Assembly (NCBI GenBank): GCA_022785155.1
Contig: JALFRH010000154.1
Coordinates: 1 to 18,236 of the forward strand
DNA from: Spirochaetales bacterium
Lineage (GTDB): Bacteria; Spirochaetota; Spirochaetia; Sphaerochaetales; Sphaerochaetaceae
Direction of reading: 5' to 3'
Length of the DNA: 18,236 nucleotides
Below the pieces are notes generated by a model. That model was not told the origin of the DNA. It made no database searches and saw only the letters and a list, made by a program, of their open reading frames with translations. The stretch's first letter is position 1. Each line of letters starts with the position of its first letter. Positions 1-6,974 of this stretch are shown here, piece by piece. The position numbers were made by a program, and so were the translations under genes.

Positions 1-1583
1 GGGATGACCTTCTTAACCTTGTCTCCAAGGGCTGCAGCGATTTTTTCTGCAACAGCGGACTTACCTTCAAGTTCCTTCTTCTCCTCTTCCGTCTGGATAT
101 CATCCATAGCATCCGAGCGGTTGATGGCCTTGAGAGGAACGGAATCGTATTCAGGAACAGTTGAGATAACGAACTCGTCAATGTCATCGTCAAGGATCAG
201 GACTTCATATCCTTTCTTCTTGAAGGCGGCTACAAGAGGAGAAGCCTTAAGGACATTCTCTTTTCCACCTGCAATATAGTAAATGGCCTTCTGTCCTTCC
301 TTCATTCTCTCCTTGTACTCTTTCAAGGATACATATCCCTCTTTTTCGCTGGACTTGTATCTTACGATTTCAAGGATAGTGTCTCTATTTGCGTAATCGG
401 AGTAGAGACCTTCCTTAAGAGGTCTGTTGTACTCTTTGATGAACTTTTCAAAGAGCTCTGGATTGGATTCACTAAGTTTCTTGAACTCGCTCAAGAGCTT
501 CTTTACACTACCGTTTCTGATAGTGCTCATGATCTTGTTCTCCTGGAGAATCTCTCTTGATACGTTCAAAGGAAGATCTTCACTATCGATGATACCTCTT
601 ACGAATCTGAGATATGTAGGAAGAAGGGTCTTGTCATCGTCTGTAATGTAGACTCTCTTTACATATAACTTCACACCTGGCTTATAGTCGGCATAGTTCA
701 TGTCCATTGGAGCTTTGGAAGGAATGAAGAAGAGTGTCGTGTACTCTGTGGTTCCTTCAGCCTTGGTGTGGATATAGAAGAGAGGATCTTCGTAGTCATT
801 GTAGTTGTTCTTATAGAACTCCTTATAATCCTCTTCCTTCAGTTCACTCTTGTTTCTTCTCCAAAGAGCGGAACAGGAGTTGATCTGTTCGTTCTTATGC
901 TCGATTGTCTTCTTGGGATTGCCCTCTGCATCCTTCTCATCTTCGTAGTGGGTCTGGTCATACTCAAGATAGATAGGGTATGCAACGTGGTCGGAATACT
1001 TCTTGATAAGGCTTTCAAGGGTCCAACGTGTAGCGTAGGTGGTATCATCATCGTTCAGGTGAAGGATGATTGTAGTACCCTGCTCATCTCTCTCGGCACT
1101 CTCGATTGAGTATGAATTCTCACCGGTGCTTGACCAAATATAAGCCTCGTTCTCTCCAGCCTTCCTGGAGATGACTTCGATCTTCTTGGAGACCATAAAT
1201 GCAGAGTAGAAACCTACACCGAACTGACCGATGAGGTTTGAGTCCTTCTTTGCATCTTCACTAAGTGAAGCCAAGAACTTCTTTGTTCCGGAAGAAGCGA
1301 TTGTACCCAGGTTGTTGTTCAGGTCCTCCTCGTTCATTCCGATACCGTTATCGCTGATCTTAAGGATTCTCTCTCCTTCTTCTGTAAAGGAAATCTGGAT
1401 CTTTGGATCGAAGGAGTAGCCCTTGAGAGGGCCGTCGACCATTGATAAATACTTCAGCTTATCGATGGCATCTGAAGCATTGGAAATAAGTTCACGTAGA
1501 AAAATCTCTTTGTTTGAATAAAGGGAATGGATAAGCAGCTGCAATAGGTCTGCAACTTCAGTCTTAAACTTTTTGTTAGACAT
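1..1583 (-). CDS. htpG: Molecular chaperone HtpG (Hsp90), 3' end cut by window edge
   Basis: Bacterial Hsp90, a cytosolic ATP-driven dimeric chaperone. The start is the ATG at 1583-1581, with a GGAGG ribosome site 5 bases upstream. 527 codons are visible; the family usually has about 620-640 residues, so roughly the last 100 (part of the C-terminal dimerisation domain) lie outside the window. The N-terminal GHKL ATPase domain is intact: FLRELISNASDA (28-39) carries the catalytic Glu31 and Mg-binding Asn35, DNGIGM (78-83) the nucleotide-binding Asp, and GQFGVGFYSAF (119-129) the glycine-rich lid. The middle domain shows the NVSREILQ segment with its conserved Arg. It is transcribed divergently from the ROK regulator at 1724. 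No full CIRCE element is visible upstream. Identification is secure from sequence motifs; the truncation is only an edge effect. Confidence 0.98.
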   Translation of the reverse strand, partial: MSNKKFKTEVADLLQLLIHSLYSNKEIFLRELISNASDAIDKLKYLSMVDGPLKGYSFDPKIQISFTEEGERILKISDNGIGMNEEDLNNNLGTIASSGTKKFLASLSEDAKKDSNLIGQFGVGFYSAFMVSKKIEVISRKAGENEAYIWSSTGENSYSIESAERDEQGTTIILHLNDDDTTYATRWTLESLIKKYSDHVAYPIYLEYDQTHYEDEKDAEGNPKKTIEHKNEQINSCSALWRRNKSELKEEDYKEFYKNNYNDYEDPLFYIHTKAEGTTEYTTLFFIPSKAPMDMNYADYKPGVKLYVKRVYITDDDKTLLPTYLRFVRGIIDSEDLPLNVSREILQENKIMSTIRNGSVKKLLSEFKKLSESNPELFEKFIKEYNRPLKEGLYSDYANRDTILEIVRYKSSEKEGYVSLKEYKERMKEGQKAIYYIAGGKENVLKASPLVAAFKKKGYEVLILDDDIDEFVISTVPEYDSVPLKAINRSDAMDDIQTEEEKKELEGKSAVAEKIAAALGDKVKKVI

Positions 1584-1609
1584 AATTCCTCCATACTGTC
1601 TAAGAGTGT

Positions 1610-1638
1610 AATTTAATAATGAAAAACCCTGTCGGCAA
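1610..1638 (-). promoter_or_regulatory. Putative htpG promoter
   Basis: On the minus strand TTGCCG (1638-1633) and TAAATT (1615-1610) are separated by exactly 17 bases and lie 27 bases before the htpG start codon, so a transcript would start near 1603 and keep the GGAGG site. The match to a housekeeping -35/-10 is moderate. A heat-shock-type promoter was looked for and not convincingly seen. Confidence 0.4.
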
Positions 1639-1711
1639 TACTTTCATGAAAAAACAACAAAGAGAAACACAATAAAAAATCTCTTATTCCCAATTCCTGT
1701 AACTTTTTTGT

Positions 1712-1717
1712 TATAAT
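1712..1717 (+). promoter_or_regulatory. -10 box TATAAT placed for leaderless transcription
   Basis: A perfect TATAAT ends 6 bases before the ATG at 1724. Transcription normally starts about 6-7 bases after the -10 box, which puts the first transcribed base at or next to the A of the start codon. There is no clear -35 hexamer at 17 bases and no Shine-Dalgarno sequence before the ATG. Both facts fit a leaderless mRNA. Confidence 0.5.
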
Positions 1718-1723
1718 GGTTCC

Positions 1724-2773
1724 ATGGATTTCTCAAGACCCGATAACGCCAGAAAGATAAATAGACTTAAAGTACTTGATGCCCTCAGGAAAAGGGATAT
1801 GTCCCGTGCCGAGCTTTCAAGGGAACTTGTCATAAATAAAGTATCTGTATCCGAGATAACGGATTCCCTGATAAAAGAAGGTTTTTTATATTCAGGTCCT
1901 CTGGACAACACCACCCAAGGCAGGCCTGCAACCATTCTTTCCATTGAGAGAAACGGAGGAAGAGTCTTCTCCTTCATATTCTCTCTCAGCAATGTAGTTG
2001 CCAGCGCTTCCGATTTGAAGGGAAATGTCTTGAGATATGAAAGATTTCCCAATGACGATAGCCTTGGGGAATATATCGGCTCTTTCGTAAAGAAAATGAC
2101 CCAAGACAATCCGAGGGTTTTCGGAGTCACAGTAATCGGAACCGAGAATGATATCCCCAAGGATGTCTTCCCTTGGCCCATCATCTACAAAACCAGAGCT
2201 GAAGCCCAGGCAAAAGGGGAAATGGAAGGCAGGGATGACCTTGACAACACCTTCTTCGTCTCTTGGGGAGACGAAATAGAAGCCTCCTGGCCCAAGGGCT
2301 GTATGTTCTCCATTCCATCTTTCGGGCACATGAAGGTGACCAAAGGAATAAAATGCAGCTGTGGAGGAGACGGATGCTTATCTGCAGTAGCATCGGGAAG
2401 AGCAATAAAAGAAAGCACAGGCATCAGCCAGTACAGGCGTCTTTTGACAGAAGAAAAGGGCCTGTTGGCTATAGATGATGTATCTTCAGCCATGGCTTTC
2501 GCCCTTGCTGAGGCTGTACAGGCTACAGGTGCCGAAAGCGTCATGATAACAGGTGAAATGTCTTCTATGCCCAAGGATCTCTATGCGTCAGTCCAGGACA
2601 AAATGATAATGACACTTCCTCCAGAGAGAAGAAGTGTCACTATAATAAAGTCTGAAAAGGCAGATAAAGCGCTTCTTGAAGGAGCAGGCCTCATTGCCCT
2701 TGATGAATTCTTCTATCACAGAGAGATTCTGGATAAGCTATCTGAAATACAGCTTAAAACCTCATCTCTATAG
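1724..2773 (+). CDS. ROK-family transcriptional regulator (NagC/XylR/Mlc type)
   Basis: A 349-residue DNA-binding regulator of the ROK family, which usually responds to sugars or sugar derivatives. Residues 10-55 form a winged helix-turn-helix with the wing at QGRPATILSI (65-74). The ROK zinc site is present as His202 and CSCGGDGCLS (211-220; Cys211, Cys213, Cys218). The sugar-kinase features are gone: the usual Glu-x-Gly-His sugar-binding motif reads SFGH (199-202), and no DxG-type ATP phosphate loop is visible, so it should be a pure regulator, not a kinase. Met1 is preferred because the next Met (26) would delete the first helices of the DNA-binding domain. There is no ribosome site upstream, pointing to leaderless translation. 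It is divergent from htpG, and its last 20 bases overlap the end of the converging lipoprotein gene. Its ligand and targets cannot be read from the sequence. Confidence 0.88.
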   Translation: MDFSRPDNARKINRLKVLDALRKRDMSRAELSRELVINKVSVSEITDSLIKEGFLYSGPLDNTTQGRPATILSIERNGGRVFSFIFSLSNVVASASDLKGNVLRYERFPNDDSLGEYIGSFVKKMTQDNPRVFGVTVIGTENDIPKDVFPWPIIYKTRAEAQAKGEMEGRDDLDNTFFVSWGDEIEASWPKGCMFSIPSFGHMKVTKGIKCSCGGDGCLSAVASGRAIKESTGISQYRRLLTEEKGLLAIDDVSSAMAFALAEAVQATGAESVMITGEMSSMPKDLYASVQDKMIMTLPPERRSVTIIKSEKADKALLEGAGLIALDEFFYHREILDKLSEIQLKTSSL

Positions 2774-3728
2774 TAAGGACGAAATAAGCAGGAAGCACCA
2801 ACAATATACCAAGCCAGTATGGCGACCATCCCATTACCACTGTAGCTGCCGCTATGGCGACTACAGCAATTACTGCAACCACAATCAAAGATACTATAGG
2901 AGACAAAGGTCCTCTATAGGAGCTTCTTGCAACTGCGGCGAAGATATATGTCAAAGCTACGACTATAAGATCTATGATTATGTAGTTTATAATCGGCATC
3001 TCTTCCTTTTCTTCCACACCTTGATCTTCATCGCTATGGGCGACAAACTCCATGGCATTGGCAGTTGAACTCTTTGCTATAGGAACAAAACCATCCGTTC
3101 CTGTTTCTTTGGCAAACATAAGCTTTGCGTCATCGAGAGTACTCTTACCCAAGTATGTTTCAATATCTTTTTCAGTATATTCCTCAGCCACCAAGGCATC
3201 TTTAATGCCTTCTATGCCAAGCTCATCAAGAATTGTCCTGAGTTCATCCCTCAAGGCTTTCTTTTCATCCAAAATAGTCTTGAAGTCCTGGGTGTTCTTC
3301 TTATCCAGTCCTCCAAGAGCCTCGATGACCAAACCTTCAGGATATGTTTCATTCAATACAGCAATGGCCAGACCTTCGTTCCCTCCGATCTGATCCTTCG
3401 CCAGATCCACGCCCATTCTCAAATTCTCGATTTCAAGCTTCAGATCCTTTACAGCCTTCTTGAACTCTTCGTAGGCTTCTTCCCCAAGATATCCTTCGAC
3501 TACAACGTAGGGATCTCCTCCCTGGTAGTCCACTTGATATACTGTGTCGATCACTTCCTCGATACCACCATTCTTGTATATCTTGGAAATCTCTTCGCCT
3601 ACTTCTTTACTGTAGGTTCCTCCAAGCTCTCTTATATTCTTTTCAGTACGATCAAAAGTAAACCTGGATGTTCCACAGGAAACACCAATAAGACATAACA
3701 CCAACAAAACAGGAACTATTCTTTTCAC
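2754..3728 (-). CDS. Putative lipoprotein with three C-terminal membrane helices
   Basis: I do not recognise a family. The 324-residue protein starts at a GTG (3728-3726) with a GGGGG ribosome site 5 bases upstream. A basic, hydrophobic signal sequence ends in LIGVSC with Cys18, a relaxed lipobox of the sort spirochaetes use. Residues 25-240 are hydrophilic, acidic and largely helical in character, rich in Lys/Glu; residues 85-110 and 145-175 look coiled-coil-prone. An acidic linker (232-243) leads into three hydrophobic segments at about 245-266, 276-299 and 303-320. An N-terminal lipid anchor plus a C-terminal multi-helix membrane anchor is an uncommon layout; alternatively the signal is an uncleaved first helix. 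It has its own promoter and converges on the ROK gene with a 20-bp tail overlap. Role unknown, probably envelope. Confidence 0.75.
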   Translation of the reverse strand: MKRIVPVLLVLCLIGVSCGTSRFTFDRTEKNIRELGGTYSKEVGEEISKIYKNGGIEEVIDTVYQVDYQGGDPYVVVEGYLGEEAYEEFKKAVKDLKLEIENLRMGVDLAKDQIGGNEGLAIAVLNETYPEGLVIEALGGLDKKNTQDFKTILDEKKALRDELRTILDELGIEGIKDALVAEEYTEKDIETYLGKSTLDDAKLMFAKETGTDGFVPIAKSSTANAMEFVAHSDEDQGVEEKEEMPIINYIIIDLIVVALTYIFAAVARSSYRGPLSPIVSLIVVAVIAVVAIAAATVVMGWSPYWLGILLVLPAYFVLTIEMRF

Positions 3729-3746
3729 ATATCCCCCACCGATATA

Positions 3747-3777
3747 ATTATATCAAACAAAATAGCTTAAGGTGCAA
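3747..3777 (-). promoter_or_regulatory. Putative promoter of the lipoprotein gene
   Basis: On the minus strand TTGCAC (3777-3772) precedes a perfect TATAAT (3752-3747) with a 19-base spacer, slightly long. Transcription would start near 3740, giving a 5' leader of about 12 bases that retains the GGGGG ribosome site. It lies downstream of the terminator at 3843-3876, so the lipoprotein gene is probably an independent transcription unit. Confidence 0.45.
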
Positions 3778-3822
3778 GTGTGTTAGCAATAAAGAAAACA
3801 AGTAATTAAACTTATTCCCCAA

Positions 3823-3840
3823 ACATAATTATCATTATGT
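3823..3840. repeat. Perfect 7-bp AT-rich inverted repeat
   Basis: ACATAAT (3823-3829) and ATTATGT (3834-3840) are perfect inverted arms around TATC. The site lies between the lipoprotein promoter and the upstream terminator, where a regulator could bind. It partly resembles a Fur/PerR-type box (ATAATGATAAT on the minus strand), but the half-site spacing is not the standard one, and AT-rich palindromes are common by chance. Confidence 0.35.
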
Positions 3841-3842
3841 AT

Positions 3843-3876
3843 AAAAAAAATACCGCTGGACTACATCTCAGCGGCA
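3843..3876 (-). terminator. Intrinsic terminator (minus strand)
   Basis: On the minus strand CCGCTG (3858-3853 complement pairing with 3869-3874) forms a 6-bp GC-rich stem, extendable by a G-U and a U-A pair, with a 10-base loop. It is followed after TA by an uninterrupted run of eight T (3850-3843). This ends either the ZIP-transporter transcript or the small RNA candidate that includes it. Confidence 0.8.
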
Positions 3877-3921
3877 ACCTCCTTGTCCCCTTTAGGGAGT
3901 TGCAGTCCTTTCTCCTGCAAC
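3843..3921 (-). ncRNA. Candidate small structured RNA ending in a terminator
   Basis: Read on the minus strand, this 79-base stretch starts with a perfect 7-bp hairpin (GTTGCAG/CTGCAAC, 3921-3915 with 3905-3899, 9-base loop). It continues with TCCC/GGGA pairing (3898-3895 with 3889-3886) and finishes with the terminator hairpin and T-run. GCAAC of the first hairpin could instead pair with GTTGC just before the terminator, so two exclusive folds exist. A weak -10-like AAGAAT lies about 7 bases before the first stem. It contains no credible reading frame. I match it to no riboswitch class I know. It may equally be the folded 3' end of the ZIP mRNA, or the GTTGCA arms may be a DNA operator. Confidence 0.4.
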
Positions 3922-4006
3922 AGACAATATTCTTACACGGGTTTTCAAATAGAGCAAGAACTATTTTTACTCATTCTTAATATTTCTCTCTCCGTCATTT
4001 GAAGAC

Positions 4007-4059
4007 ATAAATGCAGCCCTTGAGAAACTGTATATTCCACCCTATAAGACTGCATTTAT
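4007..4059. repeat. 10-bp perfect inverted repeat downstream of the ZIP gene
   Basis: ATAAATGCAG (4007-4016) and CTGCATTTAT (4050-4059) are perfect inverted arms 33 bases apart, just after the ZIP stop codon. No T-run follows on either strand, so it is not a standard terminator. It could be a 3'-UTR stem protecting the ZIP mRNA or a protein-binding site. The rest of 3729-4084, outside the elements listed, shows no gene or signal I can support. Confidence 0.45.
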
Positions 4060-4084
4060 CATTTCAGGGAACAAAGGAATCCCA

Positions 4085-4846
4085 TCAGCCGAATATTCCA
4101 TCCAACATCATCATTATTGCAAATCCCAGGGCAGCTCCTACAGTTCCTATATTCGAGTGTTCCCCCTCGCTCATCTCAGGAATAAGCTCTTCAACGACTA
4201 CGTAGAACATTGCTCCTGCGGCAAAGGAAAGCAACACAGGTAAAAGAGAGGTGACTTTAGCCACAAATATAAAGGCGACAAAGGAGCCCATAGGTTCCAC
4301 TATCCCCGATAGCGTCCCCAGGCCGAAGGCTTTCCATTTCTTCTTTCCATTTTCCAATAAAGGCATCGCCACAACCATTCCTTCAGGAAGGTTCTGAAGT
4401 GCAATACCTATGGATAGAGCCAAGGCTGATGCCATAGGCACAGGAGAGCCTGTGGCAAACGAAACTGCGGCGGCAGCTCCTACAGCCATGCCTTCAGGAA
4501 TATTGTGCAGTGTAACTGAGAAGATCAAAAGAATGGATTTTGAAATCTTGGACTTGGGTCCCTCCGGCGTCTCTGCATGAGGGTGAAGGTGAGGAATCAC
4601 AAAATCCAAAGCAAGAAGGAAGATTATTCCCAGAAGAAAACCAAAGGCAGCTGTATAATACGAGGAGGATTCTATTGCCGGGAGAAGCAATGACCACACT
4701 GAAGCGGCGATCATGACTCCTGAAGCAAATCCTAGCACTACCTTTTCAGTCTTTACTCCCAAGCCCTTGGGGAGAAAGAAAACAGCTGCAGACCCCAACA
4801 TCGTTCCTATAAAAGGAACAAAGAATAAAACAAACAATTCCGTCAT
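4085..4846 (-). CDS. ZIP-family metal transporter (GufA/ZIP11-like)
   Basis: A 253-residue inner-membrane permease of the ZIP family, which moves Zn2+ and often Fe2+ or Mn2+ into the cytoplasm. About eight hydrophobic helices are visible. The metal site is present: HNIPEG (114-119) in helix 4, QNLPEG (151-156) in helix 5 and VEELIPE (218-224) near helix 7. Gln instead of His at 151 is the GufA-type form, as far as I know the subfamily. A short His-rich loop, HLHPH (86-90), follows helix 3 and is a likely metal-sensing or delivery segment. Length is normal for the family. The ATG at 4846 has only a weak ribosome site (GGGA), and it lies 16 bases after the terminator of the nucleoside-transport operon. 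Expression may therefore rely on read-through or on a promoter overlapping that terminator. Metal specificity cannot be read from the sequence. Confidence 0.93.
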   Translation of the reverse strand: MTELFVLFFVPFIGTMLGSAAVFFLPKGLGVKTEKVVLGFASGVMIAASVWSLLLPAIESSSYYTAAFGFLLGIIFLLALDFVIPHLHPHAETPEGPKSKISKSILLIFSVTLHNIPEGMAVGAAAAVSFATGSPVPMASALALSIGIALQNLPEGMVVAMPLLENGKKKWKAFGLGTLSGIVEPMGSFVAFIFVAKVTSLLPVLLSFAAGAMFYVVVEELIPEMSEGEHSNIGTVGAALGFAIMMMLDGIFG

Positions 4847-4862
4847 ATCCCGATGATACTAC

Positions 4863-4890
4863 CAAAAATGAAGGAGGTCATCAGACCTCC
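4863..4890 (-). terminator. Terminator of nucleoside transport operon A
   Basis: On the minus strand GGAGGTC/GACCTCC form a perfect 7-bp stem with a TGAT loop (4890-4873), followed by TTCATTTTT. It begins 6 bases after the stop codon of the last permease gene. Confidence 0.8.
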
Positions 4891-4896
4891 TCGAAA

Positions 4897-5850
4897 TTAG
4901 AACGGCTGGCCTGAAGCAAGAGGCGCCCTACTCTTCTTACTTGAAAGAATCAAGGCAATGAGAGTAGCAAGATATGGGAAGAGTCCCAAGAAGCCTGTAG
5001 GGATGTTTGCAATTCCAGGTATTACACGTCCTGTATTGGCAATGGTCATAAAGAGACCGAAGAAAGCTGTGGAACCCAAGATTCCAAGGGGCTTCCACTG
5101 ACCGAAGATGAGAGCTGAAATGGCCAGGAAGCCCAATCCGTTGATTCCTGCGCCACTGTTGTATTCACCGGCATAGGTTACAAGGATTACAGCTCCACCC
5201 AGACCTGAAAGAACTCCGGAAAGGAGAACTCCGATGTATCTCATTTTATGGACGTTGACACCGGCGGATGCGACAGCAGAAGGATGCTCTCCACAGGCAC
5301 GGAGTCTAAGGCCGAAGTTTGTCTTATATAGAAGGAAAAATGATGCTCCCCACACCAAAAGGCAAAGCCAAGTTGTCCAATATGTCTGAGAGAAGAAGAG
5401 AGGGCCAAGAACAGGTATCTTGGATAGAAGAGGAATATTTCTTCTCACGATTCCTCTGACAATTGTAATATTTCCGCTTCCTGTAATGGTCTGAGCCAAG
5501 AATAGGGATAGAGCCGAGGACACCATATTAATGGCCGTTCCGCTTATGGTCTGGTCAGCCTTAAGCTTTATGGAAGCCAAGGCATGAAGATAAGAGAGGG
5601 CCATTGATGCAAGCATTGCAACACAGATACCACAGACAATCGACAGAGTATAATCCATTCCCAAGGCCTGCAGCTTTACAATTGTCGCTGCAGAAGCGAA
5701 ACAACCAAAAAGCATCAAACCTTCAATACACAGGTTTGTTACACCACTTCTTTCTGAATACAATCCGCCTAAAGCACCCATCAAAATAGGCATTGTATAA
5801 GCGATGGCTCCGGGGATTATGATTTTGATTACGTCCCAAATACCGTTCAT
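4897..5850 (-). CDS. Nucleoside ABC transporter permease 2 (NupQ/PnrE-type), operon A
   Basis: A 317-residue inner-membrane subunit of the binding-protein-dependent permease family 2 (PF02653 type), as in B. subtilis NupQ and the T. pallidum Pnr system. It would pair with the permease encoded just upstream to form the nucleoside channel. The start region has the family hallmark of a membrane segment followed by GALGGLYSERSGVTNLCIEG (25-44), shared with its operon B counterpart (MICERSGVTNVGLDG). A later conserved segment, LRACGEHPSAVASAGVN, is the probable coupling helix contacting the ATPase. The ATG at 5850 has a GGGGAGG ribosome site and overlaps the previous stop by 4 bases (ATGA), indicating translational coupling. 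It is last in operon A. The assignment to nucleosides is inferred from family and neighbours. Confidence 0.92.
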   Translation of the reverse strand: MNGIWDVIKIIIPGAIAYTMPILMGALGGLYSERSGVTNLCIEGLMLFGCFASAATIVKLQALGMDYTLSIVCGICVAMLASMALSYLHALASIKLKADQTISGTAINMVSSALSLFLAQTITGSGNITIVRGIVRRNIPLLSKIPVLGPLFFSQTYWTTWLCLLVWGASFFLLYKTNFGLRLRACGEHPSAVASAGVNVHKMRYIGVLLSGVLSGLGGAVILVTYAGEYNSGAGINGLGFLAISALIFGQWKPLGILGSTAFFGLFMTIANTGRVIPGIANIPTGFLGLFPYLATLIALILSSKKSRAPLASGQPF

Positions 5851-6974
5851 TTCTTTTCCTCCCCTTCATATTTCGCCAACTTTTTTTCATAGCACTTTTT
5901 AAAGACCTTCTTCCAGAAGGAGGCGATAAGGATACTTGTAGCTGCGAAATATATGATTGTAGCGATGATTGTGTCCGCCAGCTCTGTAGGAATACCTGTT
6001 GCTGCAAGAGAACCTTTTCCCATTTTCAAGGCGCCGAAGAATATGGCTGCAAAGAAGACTCCTATAGGAGAACAGTTTCCAAGAAGGGCTACGGCGATAC
6101 CGTCGAAGCCTTCGTTAGGCATTTTTCCCATCTCCATAAGGTTCGAGTAACCACAGTAATAAGTAAGACCAGCCAAGCCTGCCAGGGAACCGGCGATAGC
6201 CATACTGATCATTATAGATTTATGAATCTTGATACCTGCATATTCAGCACAGTACTTGTTGGCACCTACAGCCTTGAGGTTAAAGCCAAGGGTCGTCTTC
6301 TCAAGAATAAACCAGACTACAATGCAGGCAATAATGGCGAATAGGAAACCGAAGTTCAGGGTGCTCATTCCTGTAACATTTCTAAGCCACTCCGTCCCCA
6401 GGGTTCTGGACAAAGGAAGAGGCTTCGACTTGACTGCAATCGCCTGGTCCTTTACGAAACGAGGAATGAAATCATAGCAGAGCCAGAAGGCGATCCAGTT
6501 AAGCATAATGGAGGAAACAACCTCGTGGACATTGAACTTTGCCTTCAAAAAACCAGTAATGAGTCCCCATAATGCTCCAGTGGCCAGAGCTGCCATTACA
6601 ACTATGACTACATATAGAGGCTTTGGCATGGAGGAAGGAAGATAGTGGCCGAGAATAGTGGAAACAATACCACCCATAAGCATCTGGCCGGAACCTCCGA
6701 TGTTAAAGAGACCTGTTTTATAGGCAAAAGAGAAGGAAAGCCCCATCAAAATCAACTGGGTGGACATACTCAAAGTATTTCCTACTCTTCTTACGTTGGA
6801 AAAGGCTCCGAATAACAAGCGTTCAAAACCCTTGATAGGATTCTTTCCAATCATGAGAATCAAAATGGAACCGGCAAGAACACCTAAGAATACAGTTGAG
6901 ATGGAGACCAGGAAAGATGGAACTTTCTTTACCTCCAAAGGCTTTTTAATTACTTTAGCGGTTTCCTTTTTCAT
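5847..6974 (-). CDS. Nucleoside ABC transporter permease 1 (NupP/PnrD-type), operon A
   Basis: A 375-residue inner-membrane permease, longer than its partner as is usual for this pair. A basic cytoplasmic N-terminus (1-18) precedes the first helix. The IGKNPIKGF segment (43-51) and GLFNIGGSGQML, where the family has a conserved turn, match NupP-like proteins. LKAVGANKYCAEYAGI is the probable coupling helix. About ten hydrophobic segments are seen. The start at 6974 has an overlapping double ribosome site (GGAGGAGG), and the ATG overlaps the ATPase stop codon by 4 bases (ATGA). Both ends are therefore translationally coupled, as expected for subunits needed in equal number. Substrate specificity for purine nucleosides is inferred from the family. 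Confidence 0.92.
   Translation of the reverse strand: MKKETAKVIKKPLEVKKVPSFLVSISTVFLGVLAGSILILMIGKNPIKGFERLLFGAFSNVRRVGNTLSMSTQLILMGLSFSFAYKTGLFNIGGSGQMLMGGIVSTILGHYLPSSMPKPLYVVIVVMAALATGALWGLITGFLKAKFNVHEVVSSIMLNWIAFWLCYDFIPRFVKDQAIAVKSKPLPLSRTLGTEWLRNVTGMSTLNFGFLFAIIACIVVWFILEKTTLGFNLKAVGANKYCAEYAGIKIHKSIMISMAIAGSLAGLAGLTYYCGYSNLMEMGKMPNEGFDGIAVALLGNCSPIGVFFAAIFFGALKMGKGSLAATGIPTELADTIIATIIYFAATSILIASFWKKVFKKCYEKKLAKYEGEEKK

Noticed and set aside
1601..1620. A half of a CIRCE-like heat-shock operator (TTACACTC) before htpG
   Set aside because: Only one imperfect half-site is seen; the inverted partner at 9 bases is absent.
1711..2329. Open frames of 130-157 codons antisense to the ROK gene
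   Set aside because: They mirror the coding strand of a clear ROK protein, have no ribosome site or motif, and their peptides are low-complexity Ser/Leu-rich.
3823..3840. Fur or PerR box
   Set aside because: Eleven bases match the Fur core on one strand, but the arms are 7-4-7 instead of the expected 7-1-7 layout in a strongly AT-rich region. I list it only as an inverted repeat.
3846..3876. A tRNA-like D-arm segment (TAGTCCAGCGGTA) on the minus strand, and a TPP-riboswitch-like CTGAGATG
   Set aside because: The segment is explained by the terminator hairpin and runs straight into eight T. There is no anticodon arm, T-arm or acceptor partner, and the remaining TPP conserved segments are missing or in the wrong order.
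4011..4205. A 64-codon plus-strand frame after the ZIP gene
   Set aside because: Most of it is antisense to ZIP codons, and its start lies in the inverted repeat. No ribosome site is present.
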